From: an uncultured Ignavibacteria bacterium
GTDB lineage: Bacteria > Bacteroidota > Ignavibacteria > SZUA-365
Assembly (NCBI GenBank): GCA_913060595.1
Contig: CAJXSA010000190.1
Span: 1 to 7,324, forward strand
Length of the DNA stretch: 7,324 nucleotides
Direction: 5' to 3'
Under the pieces are notes generated by a model that saw only the letters and a list, made by a program, of their open reading frames with translations, made no database searches and was not told the DNA's origin. Made by a program: the position numbers and the translations under genes. The number at the start of each line of letters is the position of its first letter. The first letter of the stretch is position 1. Positions 1 through 6,312 of the stretch are shown in pieces.

Positions 1-1
1 A

Positions 2-94
2 GAAACGGTGGGCACACAGATGGGAATCGCAACCCGATATCTCTTTTTCATCTCTTACGTCATCGCGGAAGACACCGTCGAACTGACGCTCTGA
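2..94 (+). CDS. C-terminal end of an unidentified protein (partial)
   Basis: Frame 2 is open from the left edge to a TGA at 92-94, giving about 30 residues that end in AEDTVELTL. The piece contains a short hydrophobic stretch (YLFFISYVIA). The stop lies 13 nt before the ATG of the FemAB-like gene, which is operon-like spacing and the main reason to believe this frame. The fragment is too short to assign a family. It could be the tail of an envelope or polysaccharide gene, given its neighbours, but that is inference only. Confidence 0.45.
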   Translation, partial: ETVGTQMGIATRYLFFISYVIAEDTVELTL

Positions 95-107
95 AGTACA
101 CGGATTC

Positions 108-1097
108 ATGCCTGATTGCAGCGTACACACCATTTCCTTGCTGGAGCAGAACGACATCTGGCGGCAGCTGCACGCATCTGCGCAGAACGCCTCCGTCTTC
201 ACATCGGATGCGTGGCTTCGTACGCTTGCGGCACATTTCCACAGGGATCCCACGGCCGTCGTGCTCCTGCGCGGGGACACGCCGGTTGCTGGCATTCCGC
301 TTCTGCTTCGCCGTCGGGGCATGCTGCACGCCGCCCCCCCTCACCCGGTCACACTGTATTCCGGCATACTCACGGACACCGACACACGTCTGTGGCAGGA
401 ATCACTTCCGATGCTGCTGCGCGCGGTAGAACGCCGCTGTCACTTCGTCTCCCTGAGTATCACACCGACAGAGGAAGTGCAGGCAGCATTCCGCGCGCGC
501 CCCTGGTTGATGCATACACGACATAACCGCTGCCTGTCTCTGCATAGTGAAGATGAACTTTGGAACGGATACAGCCAGTCCCTGCGCCGCAAGATACGTC
601 GCGCATCAGAGAGCGATCTGCGTGTCGATCCCGACCCCTCTCCGCAGACGCTCGCAGAATGCTACGGGGAAAGCTACCATCGGCACGGCATCCTGCCGCC
701 TATCCCTGTCAATGATATGCAGCGATGGCTGGCGGACCTGAACCGGGAGGGCATCGTGCAAATGTACGCCGCGAAGCGATCCGACGGTCGATGCGTCGCG
801 ACACGCGCGCTGCTGCGTGACGGTGATACCCTCTATGACTGGCTTGCCGGTTCCAATCCGCCACTTGCCCCCGCGGGTTCGCACTGGCTGCTGCACATCC
901 TTCTCACACGGGCCATCGCCGCGGGACATACGCGTTTTGATTTCATGGGTGCAAACACCCCGGGAGTATCCGATTTCAAGCGCGCGTTCGGAGGGACGAC
1001 GCAGCAGTACCTCGATATGGAATGGTACCGCCCATCCATCCTGAAGCATATCAACAGACTGCGTGCCAGGCTGCGGCAGCGCCGGAGGGGACTGTGA
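108..1097 (+). CDS. FemAB-like GNAT-fold acyltransferase
   Basis: This 329-residue protein has the look of the FemAB/FemX-like branch of the GNAT superfamily (Acetyltransf_6 type). The N-terminal half has the usual 'W..L......VF.S..WL' opening near residues 18-37. The basic segment SLRRKIRRA at about 158-166 corresponds to the conserved R/K-rich stretch before the second acyltransferase lobe. Near the C-terminus, FDFMGANTPGVSDFKRAFGG at 277-296 is the typical 'D..G......V..FK..FG' signature. The tail is very basic (RLRARLRQRRR). There is no signal peptide, so it should act in the cytoplasm or at the inner membrane face. Family members transfer aminoacyl or acyl groups to peptidoglycan precursors or to exopolysaccharide and other envelope building blocks; the substrate here is unknown. 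The ATG at 108 follows the previous stop by 13 nt and has only a weak Shine-Dalgarno. Its last codons contain the ribosome binding site of the next gene, and its TGA overlaps that gene's GTG. Confidence 0.82.
   Translation: MPDCSVHTISLLEQNDIWRQLHASAQNASVFTSDAWLRTLAAHFHRDPTAVVLLRGDTPVAGIPLLLRRRGMLHAAPPHPVTLYSGILTDTDTRLWQESLPMLLRAVERRCHFVSLSITPTEEVQAAFRARPWLMHTRHNRCLSLHSEDELWNGYSQSLRRKIRRASESDLRVDPDPSPQTLAECYGESYHRHGILPPIPVNDMQRWLADLNREGIVQMYAAKRSDGRCVATRALLRDGDTLYDWLAGSNPPLAPAGSHWLLHILLTRAIAAGHTRFDFMGANTPGVSDFKRAFGGTTQQYLDMEWYRPSILKHINRLRARLRQRRRGL
1084..1096 (+). promoter_or_regulatory. Ribosome binding site and GTGA stop/start overlap fixing the barrel-gene start
   Basis: GGAGG at 1084-1088 lies 5 nt before GTG at 1094-1096, and that GTG overlaps the FemAB-like stop TGA (1095-1097). 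This decides the start of the downstream gene. An in-frame ATG at 1022 exists, but it lies inside the acyltransferase and would bury the signal peptide behind 24 extra residues. Confidence 0.8.
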
Positions 1098-3307
1098 CCT
1101 TGCACAACGCACGCGCACGCATGCTGTGCTGGACGATGCTCCTTGCACTCGCCCCCATGCTGCTCCATGCGCAGGTCGATACGACGCGCAGCTCCTCACA
1201 GCAGAATGCTTCGCAGCCGCCCGCTGCCGGGGGCCCGGTCTCTGCGGAACCTCTCCACATCGAAAGCGCCCCGACGGATTCTGCACGGACGGAAATCCGT
1301 CCAGGAGCACCTGTGAATCGATCGTCTGTGACGGATTCAGTCAGCGCTGACGCTCCTGTCCGTCCCGCCTTGCCGGACCTGCGGGCCTTCGCATCCTGGA
1401 AATGGGAAAAAGATTCGCTCACACTGCTGCCATACCAGCGATTCAGTGACATCGCCTCATTTCATCCGTATGTGCTGCTTTCCGATCTGGGCAACCTGGG
1501 TCAGCCACATGGCATTCTCTCCGCCTCCTCTCTGCCGCACCACGCAAGTGTAAGCCTGAACGGGCTTCCCTTCGACGACTTCATATCTGCTGCTCCGCAG
1601 ACCGATATGCTGCCGATCGAGGACGCGGCAACGATCACCGTGCATCCGCAGTACCAGAGCTTCTGGTATGGCGCCCCCGGAGATGTGTTTTCGGCGGCCG
1701 TGGCGCAGAAAGAGTGGGACGCACCGCGCCCCGTGACGCGACTGCGGCATACGGAAGCTGCCAATGAGTATCTCTTTACCGACGCCATGTTCACGCTCAA
1801 TCCCACGGAGTCTGGGAATCTTTTCATCGCAGGCACGCGCATGACCATCGGGGGCGCGGCGCGGACGAACGCCGCTCGCTTTGAAAACACACTCGTTGAA
1901 ACATGGAACCTTCGTGCTCGTTACCGTGAGCGCCTAAGCTCCCTGCTCACGGCCTCGCTCGCCCTGCGGTACAATGATGAACTGACATATCTCAACGGCG
2001 GGATTGCCGGAACCTACGACTCACTCCGTCATAGTTTTCTGTATGAAGAAAAAGGGATCGGTGATTTCTCATCGACAGCCTTCGATCCGATCACAGCCCC
2101 CCTCGTGAACGCGACGATGGAAACCCATCGTCAGAGATATACCGCGACAGCGGAACTGTCGGCCATCTGGACCGACGACAGCAGTCAGACGACACGCATC
2201 CGCGTGCACGCAGTTTCCGATGTTCGCCGTTTCCGGGACGATCTCAGCGATCTCGACGAACAGCAGCCTCTCCCATCCGCATACAATCTGACTGATCACT
2301 GGACGCGGTACCATGTGCAGCTTGATCACCGGACGGCTCTGCCGTGGGCGCATCTCACACTGAAGGGACATGCCGCACGCTACGCTGCGGAAAAGGGCGG
2401 TGGAACGCTCAGCGAGGACGGTCTCGAGACCGCTGCGCGCGGTCGTCTTGATCTGCTGCTCGGACCCGTCACCCTTTCAGGATTCGGAGCACTCGATTAT
2501 CGTTACGATCAGACCGCAGTAAGTCTCGGCGCCGGTGCTGAACTCCCGCTCGGTGCACTCTCTCTCTGGGGCGGACTTTCCTTTTCACCACGCATACGCT
2601 CCTTCCTGCACTCAGAGTTCCGTCCCCTGAGACTCATCGTGTCCGGTGACCGCACTCCTGATCTCGACAAGGTCAGTATAGCGGAAGGCGGGCTGCGGGT
2701 GCAGCTGCAGCAGCTGGAAGTCGATTTGCGTGGATTCATTCGCAGAGAAGATCGCTATCTGGTACTACAGAGCACACCATACGGTGAAGATATCCCTGGC
2801 CGGTATGCACTCATCTCCACCAGTATCCCGGGAGGAGCAGCCCAAACCGTTTCGGGCGCCAGCCTCTCGGCACAACTGGCGTTCTGGCGTTTCCGTTTTG
2901 ATCAGCACGCAACATACCAGCGGTCAGAAAGTTCGCATCCACTGTTGTCGCGAGCACTTTCGCCTGAACTGCAGTACAGCGGCTCCCTGTATTTTCGTGG
3001 CAATCTCATCGAGGGAACCCTCGACCTGAAGGCAGGTGGCAGTTTTACGTACTCCTCGTCCTATCTGCCGCTGACATATCACCCCGAGGCAGGCATATTC
3101 ACACTCCCGGTGTCACCGGACGATGGGGCGCGCAGCTATACTGCGTTCCAGCGAGTGGACCTTTTTCTTTTTGCCACCATCAAACAGAGAGCCACGATCT
3201 CGGTGGTACTTCACAATGCGCTGAACAGCGAATATATCACGGCGGCATTCTACCCGATGTATGACCGCGCGCTTCGCATCGGCGTTGACTGGATATTCTT
3301 CGACTGA
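1094..3307 (+). CDS. TonB-dependent-receptor-like outer-membrane beta-barrel protein
   Basis: With the GTG start the protein is 737 residues. Residues 1-26 form a clear signal peptide: basic start with R7 and R9, hydrophobic core LCWTMLLALAPMLL, and likely cleavage at HA/Q after residue 26. A Ser/Thr/Pro/Ala-rich, probably disordered linker follows (about 27-95). Next comes a plug-like stretch (about 110-185) with 'VSLNGLPFDDF' and an 'IEDAATITVHPQ' segment, as in TonB-receptor plug domains. The remainder alternates polar and hydrophobic residues in the manner of beta-strands and ends in YPMYDRALRIGVDWIFFD, close to the 'YP..GR.....G..W.F' ending of TonB-receptor barrels. It should sit in the outer membrane. 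I see no clear TonB box or carboxypeptidase-like N-terminal domain, and the plug match is weak, so a receptor, a porin-like transporter or a structural barrel are all possible. Translational coupling to the FemAB-like gene suggests a shared envelope role; the ligand is unknown. Confidence 0.75.
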   Translation: MTLHNARARMLCWTMLLALAPMLLHAQVDTTRSSSQQNASQPPAAGGPVSAEPLHIESAPTDSARTEIRPGAPVNRSSVTDSVSADAPVRPALPDLRAFASWKWEKDSLTLLPYQRFSDIASFHPYVLLSDLGNLGQPHGILSASSLPHHASVSLNGLPFDDFISAAPQTDMLPIEDAATITVHPQYQSFWYGAPGDVFSAAVAQKEWDAPRPVTRLRHTEAANEYLFTDAMFTLNPTESGNLFIAGTRMTIGGAARTNAARFENTLVETWNLRARYRERLSSLLTASLALRYNDELTYLNGGIAGTYDSLRHSFLYEEKGIGDFSSTAFDPITAPLVNATMETHRQRYTATAELSAIWTDDSSQTTRIRVHAVSDVRRFRDDLSDLDEQQPLPSAYNLTDHWTRYHVQLDHRTALPWAHLTLKGHAARYAAEKGGGTLSEDGLETAARGRLDLLLGPVTLSGFGALDYRYDQTAVSLGAGAELPLGALSLWGGLSFSPRIRSFLHSEFRPLRLIVSGDRTPDLDKVSIAEGGLRVQLQQLEVDLRGFIRREDRYLVLQSTPYGEDIPGRYALISTSIPGGAAQTVSGASLSAQLAFWRFRFDQHATYQRSESSHPLLSRALSPELQYSGSLYFRGNLIEGTLDLKAGGSFTYSSSYLPLTYHPEAGIFTLPVSPDDGARSYTAFQRVDLFLFATIKQRATISVVLHNALNSEYITAAFYPMYDRALRIGVDWIFFD

Positions 3308-3309
3308 CC

Positions 3310-3352
3310 TGATGCGCCGATGCGCTACTGCAGCGGTGCATCAACCTATTTT
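3310..3352 (+). terminator. Probable rho-independent terminator after the barrel gene
   Basis: Starting 3 nt after the stop codon, TGATGCGCCG (3310-3319) pairs with CGGTGCATCA (3334-3343) over 10 bp with one G-T wobble. TGC/GCA inside the loop can extend the stem past an A-G mismatch. AACC then a short T-rich tract (TATTTT, 3347-3352) follows. The stem is strong; the T-tract is short and slightly displaced, so efficiency is uncertain. Confidence 0.6.
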
Positions 3353-3364
3353 GTCATTGTTCCA

Positions 3365-3391
3365 TCCCGCACAGCGGGACATCCCTGGAGG
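3365..3391 (+). promoter_or_regulatory. Small leader hairpin and Shine-Dalgarno of the trans-sulfuration gene
   Basis: TCCCGC (3365-3370) and GCGGGA (3374-3379) form a perfect 6-bp hairpin with an ACA triloop. It ends 7 nt before GGAGG (3387-3391), which lies 7 nt ahead of the GTG start at 3399. The Shine-Dalgarno decides that start. An earlier in-frame ATG (3261) lies inside the barrel gene, and its extra 46 residues have no family counterpart. The hairpin may shape ribosome access, but no known riboswitch fold is recognisable in this 91-nt gap. Confidence 0.55.
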
Positions 3392-3398
3392 TTTCATC

Positions 3399-4583
3399 GT
3401 GAAAGACATTCGAAAAGCAGCAATTGAAACACAGACCGTCCATGCCGGAATCGGTGAGTACGAATTCGGTGCCGTCGTCCCCCCCATCTACCAGACATCG
3501 ACATTCAAATTCGAAAATGTCGCCCACGGAGCCGACCTCTTCGCAGGACGCGGCGACGGCTATATTTACACCCGCATGCGCAATCCGACCATCGAAGCGA
3601 TGGAAGATGCCATCGCCGTGCTCGAAGGCGGAGCGAAAGGACTCGGCTGCGGGAGCGGGATGGCAGCCATTCACACCGCCTTCGCGGCCACACTGAAAGC
3701 GGGCGATCACGTGGTTTCCAGTGAATCCGTGTACGGTCCGACCAGTACCCTGCTCAAAACCGTGATGTCAAATTTCGGCATTGAAAGCAGCATGGTGGAT
3801 ACATCCGACCTCGACGCGGTGAGCGCAGCGATGCGTCCGAATACTCGTGTCGTCTATGTTGAAACGCCTGGAAATCCTACGCTCGTGATGAGCGACCTCC
3901 GTGCGATCGCCGATATTGCGCACAAGGCCGGTGCGGTGCTGATCGTGGACAACACCTTCATGGGTCCGGTCATGCAGCGTCCCATCGAACTCGGCGCTGA
4001 CGTCGTCATTCACAGTCTGACAAAATCGCTGAACGGACACGCGGACGTCGTGGGCGGTATCATTATCGTCAAGGACGAGGATATGTATCCCCATTTCCGC
4101 AAAACGCTGAACCAGATAGGCGGTGTCATCGACCCGTTCAATTCGTTTCTTGTGCATCGTGGCCTGAAGACCCTCGCGCTGCGCGTCGAACGCGCCTCCG
4201 AGAATGCGCTTAAGGTAGCCAGCTTCCTCGAAGCTCACCCGAAAATTGACTGGGTCCGCTATCCCGGACTCCCCTCCCACCCTCAGTACGAAATCGGTCA
4301 GAAGCAGATGAGCGGCGGCGGCATGATGATCTCGTTCGAGCTGTCCGGCGGCATCGAGGCTGGCAAGACACTCATGGACAATGTCCATCTTTCGCTGCTC
4401 GCTGTCAGTCTCGGCGGTGTCGAGTCTCTCATCCAGCACCCGGCATCGATGACACACGCAAGCATGGGCAAGGAGCAGCGGGAACAGGCCAAGATCACCG
4501 ATGGACTGGTCCGTCTCTCCGTGGGAATCGAACATGTGGACGATATCATCGAAGATCTTGCTGACGCACTTGAAAAGTGCTGA
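3399..4583 (+). CDS. PLP-dependent trans-sulfuration enzyme (methionine/cystathionine gamma-lyase family)
   Basis: The GTG start gives 394 residues, the normal length for the Cys/Met-metabolism PLP family. These cytosolic tetramers act at the gamma carbon of methionine, cystathionine or O-acyl-homoserine. The PLP machinery is intact: Y57 and R59 in YTRMRNPT, the phosphate loop GSGMAAI (85-91), Y112 in VYGPT, D184 in VDNTF, and the Schiff-base lysine K209 in SLTKSLNGH. Residue I56 (Glu in human cystathionine gamma-lyase) and V336 in LAVSLGG (also Glu there) make the pocket hydrophobic, as in methionine gamma-lyase. However, the methionine-lyase hallmark Cys after Tyr-Gly is Pro (P114), and its Lys-Asp pair is Asn-Gln (238-239), as in cystathionine-type enzymes. 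The family is certain; the exact reaction is not. Methionine gamma-lyase is a reasonable working name. The gene stands between two terminators as a single unit. Confidence 0.92.
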   Translation: MKDIRKAAIETQTVHAGIGEYEFGAVVPPIYQTSTFKFENVAHGADLFAGRGDGYIYTRMRNPTIEAMEDAIAVLEGGAKGLGCGSGMAAIHTAFAATLKAGDHVVSSESVYGPTSTLLKTVMSNFGIESSMVDTSDLDAVSAAMRPNTRVVYVETPGNPTLVMSDLRAIADIAHKAGAVLIVDNTFMGPVMQRPIELGADVVIHSLTKSLNGHADVVGGIIIVKDEDMYPHFRKTLNQIGGVIDPFNSFLVHRGLKTLALRVERASENALKVASFLEAHPKIDWVRYPGLPSHPQYEIGQKQMSGGGMMISFELSGGIEAGKTLMDNVHLSLLAVSLGGVESLIQHPASMTHASMGKEQREQAKITDGLVRLSVGIEHVDDIIEDLADALEKC

Positions 4584-4612
4584 CCCGCGTCCCGTCCCAT
4601 TTCCGTTTCATT

Positions 4613-4639
4613 GAGCAGGCTTCGAGGCCTGCTCTTTTT
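4613..4639 (+). terminator. Rho-independent terminator
   Basis: GAGCAGGC (4613-4620) and GCCTGCTC (4627-4634) form a perfect 8-bp GC-rich stem with a 6-nt loop (TTCGAG), followed immediately by TTTTT (4635-4639). It lies 29 nt after the trans-sulfuration gene stop. The T-run makes it a plus-strand terminator. The opposite gene's stop codon abuts it at 4641, but the minus-strand hairpin has no T-tail. Confidence 0.9.
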
Positions 4640-4640
4640 A

Positions 4641-5867
4641 TTACTGCAGAGAAGTGGCGGTCGGAAGAGTTTGATGCGGCAAATGTCGAAGAGTGCGTGC
4701 GACGAGCGGGTACACGACAATTACACAGAGCAGTTCGGTGATACCTGCAGCCAGAAATGCCGTCGCATACCCGTATACATCACTGATGAGCGCGCCCGCG
4801 AGCGGACCGACAGCGAAACCAAGGGACCCCGCGGCGTTAAACCCGCCCATTGCGGAGGCGCGAGATTCCTCCGGTGCGGTATGTGCGACGAACCAGAGAC
4901 TCGGAGCGTACATCGACGCGGCGAAGATGCCACAGAGCAGCATGACAGCCAGGAACCACTCTGGAGGCACATACCCGACAAGCATGACCACAACACCGTA
5001 GAATACGGAACCTGCGAGCAGGAGGCGAGCGCCGCCCCAGCGATCCGACAGACGTCCGAAAGGATAAATCAGAAGGGAGAACGGAAGAAGATAGCCTGCC
5101 AGCAGCATGCCCGAAGCTGTCGCATCCATGTTGTATTGTGCGCCCACATAGAGCGGGAAGGTCACCGCAAAAAAACCGACGGTGAAGCGGTCGACAAAGG
5201 TGAACGCATACGGTATGCTCAATGCCGGTTGACGGCGAAGCACACGCAGCGCTGCAGAAAATGAGCGTACGGTTTCCAGTTTTCCCTCTTCGAGCAGCAG
5301 CCAGGCCGCAGCAGCGCAGAGAAGCAATATAAATGCGCCGATCGTGCATAGCAGGACCATGGACTGCGCTCCGATCGCACCACCGATAGGAAAAGCGAGT
5401 GTGGTGCCGAGGGAGACTGACGCCCCGACGACCCCCATGACGCGTCCATATCTCCCTTTTCTGGCAATGTCTACCGCAATGGTCATCACCATGGAGAATC
5501 CGAGAACGGAAAATGCCCCCTCACCGAAGCGCACGAGCAGGAGCATGGGATACGTGGAAATGAAGGGCAGTAAGAAATGGAACAGCGCCGTAACGACGTA
5601 TCCCGTCACGAGCAGCACCTTTCGTTTCCCGTAGCGGTCGGACAGCGCGCCCCAGACAAAGGCAAAAACCACATGCGGAATGAGATAGGACACCGCGAAA
5701 AGCGAGGCTTGCGTGTCTGAGAGTACGAATCTGTCACGCACGAAGCTTCCGATGTTCGGAAAAACCACTGCCGTGGAAAAGGTGCTGGCAAACGCCAGGA
5801 CCGCGAGAAGGATGAGTGTTCGCCGCGTGGAAGATGCGTCCCTTGCGGTATGTGATAGTTCCGGCAT
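4641..5867 (-). CDS. Major facilitator superfamily (MFS) transporter
   Basis: This 408-residue inner-membrane protein has about 12 hydrophobic segments arranged as two six-helix halves, the usual size for MFS. The first half carries motif A between helices 2 and 3 (GALSDRYGKRK, 73-83). The second half repeats it as GRLSDRWGGAR (271-281). A charged central loop is near 193-213 (EEGKLETVRSF...LRRQ). DRF at 226-228 opens the second half, and a glycine-rich GSLGFAVGPLAGA segment lies near the end. It is probably a proton-coupled drug or metabolite exporter; the substrate cannot be read from the sequence. I chose the ATG at 5867 (MPELSH). An in-frame TTG at 5894 would add nine residues, and neither start has a clear Shine-Dalgarno. 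It converges with the trans-sulfuration gene, 57 nt apart, and is transcribed divergently from rpsU. Confidence 0.9.
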   Translation of the reverse strand: MPELSHTARDASSTRRTLILLAVLAFASTFSTAVVFPNIGSFVRDRFVLSDTQASLFAVSYLIPHVVFAFVWGALSDRYGKRKVLLVTGYVVTALFHFLLPFISTYPMLLLVRFGEGAFSVLGFSMVMTIAVDIARKGRYGRVMGVVGASVSLGTTLAFPIGGAIGAQSMVLLCTIGAFILLLCAAAAWLLLEEGKLETVRSFSAALRVLRRQPALSIPYAFTFVDRFTVGFFAVTFPLYVGAQYNMDATASGMLLAGYLLPFSLLIYPFGRLSDRWGGARLLLAGSVFYGVVVMLVGYVPPEWFLAVMLLCGIFAASMYAPSLWFVAHTAPEESRASAMGGFNAAGSLGFAVGPLAGALISDVYGYATAFLAAGITELLCVIVVYPLVARTLRHLPHQTLPTATSLQ

Positions 5868-5945
5868 ATGAGTGGAACAACAGGGCAGGTGCAAGTAGTT
5901 CTAATGACGGGGATTTTCTTTTCCCGCCGCGTAAGCCCCCATACC

Positions 5946-5974
5946 TTGACAATAAATTCCCTTCGTGTTATTTT
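5946..5974 (+). promoter_or_regulatory. Sigma-70-type promoter for rpsU
   Basis: A perfect -35 box TTGACA (5946-5951) is followed by a 17-nt spacer and a -10 box TATTTT (5969-5974). The predicted transcription start near 5981 gives a leader of about 46 nt before the rpsU start codon. This is the strongest promoter match in the window, which suits a ribosomal protein gene. Confidence 0.7.
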
Positions 5975-5983
5975 GTAAATCTG

Positions 5984-5993
5984 AATTATAATT
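5984..5993. promoter_or_regulatory. Palindromic AATTATAATT with a TATAAT -10 box on both strands
   Basis: AATTATAATT is its own reverse complement, so a perfect TATAAT lies at 5987-5992 on the plus strand and at 5990-5985 on the minus strand. It is centrally placed between two divergent genes, so it could act as a second -10 for rpsU and as the -10 for the MFS gene. No good -35 box is found at 16-18 nt on either side, so its use is uncertain. The rest of the 5868-6026 gap holds only a weak GGGGA/TTCCC hairpin (5908-5926). Confidence 0.35.
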
Positions 5994-6015
5994 GATTGAC
6001 TTTCAACCAGTTAAC

Positions 6016-6029
6016 AGGAGATATACTTG
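6016..6029 (+). promoter_or_regulatory. Shine-Dalgarno and TTG start of rpsU
   Basis: AGGAG (6016-6020) lies 6 nt before TTG (6027-6029). No in-frame ATG or GTG occurs close enough to give a full-length bS21, so the strong Shine-Dalgarno identifies TTG as the start. Confidence 0.8.
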
Positions 6030-6218
6030 ATCGGCATCATCGTTCAGGAAAACGAACCCATCGACCGCGCTATCAAGCGTTTCAAGAAGAAATACGAGCG
6101 TTCCGGTATTCTGAAAGAATTCAAAAAGCGCACGTATTACACCAAACCTTCCGTGAAGAAGCGGATGAAGAAGCAGAAGGCCGTTCGCCGCGCCAAGCGC
6201 ACGTCCGACGATTCGTAA
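6027..6218 (+). CDS. rpsU: 30S ribosomal protein bS21
   Basis: This 63-residue, highly basic protein matches bS21 over its whole length: IDRAIKRFKKKYERSGILKE near residues 12-31, then KKRTYYTKPSVKKR and a lysine/arginine-rich tail ending in RRAKRTSDDS. bS21 binds the platform of the small ribosomal subunit near the 3' end of 16S rRNA, next to the anti-Shine-Dalgarno, and helps initiation. The length is normal for the family (about 60-70). It starts with TTG behind a strong Shine-Dalgarno and a near-consensus promoter. The rare start may hold down an otherwise strong expression signal. The next gene is a DUF4921-like protein, not the dnaG/rpoD (macromolecular-synthesis operon) or yqeY-type neighbours commonly found beside rpsU in other bacteria. 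Confidence 0.95.
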   Translation: MIGIIVQENEPIDRAIKRFKKKYERSGILKEFKKRTYYTKPSVKKRMKKQKAVRRAKRTSDDS

Positions 6219-6312
6219 GAGCTGTCCACGCAGCCGGGAGTGACGCGTCGGCACGCGCCGTCAGCAGGTCATCGAACATCGTCTCATCTCATAGCCGGAG
6301 CTGGATGCGGTT

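Noticed and set aside
606..1310. Long minus-strand reading frame of 234 codons opposite the acyltransferase
   Set aside because: Its product has no recognisable family features and is rich in Arg, Cys and Pro, as expected for antisense of a GC-rich gene. The plus-strand frame has clear FemAB-like motifs.
3308..3398. SAM-type riboswitch upstream of the methionine-related enzyme
   Set aside because: The gap is only 91 nt and its two simple hairpins do not form a SAM-I multi-helix junction or a SAM-II pseudoknot that I can recognise.
3768..4535. Minus-strand reading frame of 255 codons within the trans-sulfuration gene
   Set aside because: It lies wholly opposite a well-conserved enzyme and has a His/Arg/Asp-rich composition with no domain, so it is a shadow frame.
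4611..5264. Plus-strand frame of 217 codons opposite the transporter
   Set aside because: The product is Arg/Cys/Glu-rich with no membrane segments or motifs and begins inside the terminator; the minus strand encodes an evident MFS protein.
6241..6263. Possible terminator hairpin after rpsU (CGCGT/ACGCG, loop CGGC)
   Set aside because: The stem is only 5 bp, with a bulge before the outer TGA/TCA pairs, and no T-run follows. It is not supported as a terminator, so read-through into the next gene is more likely.
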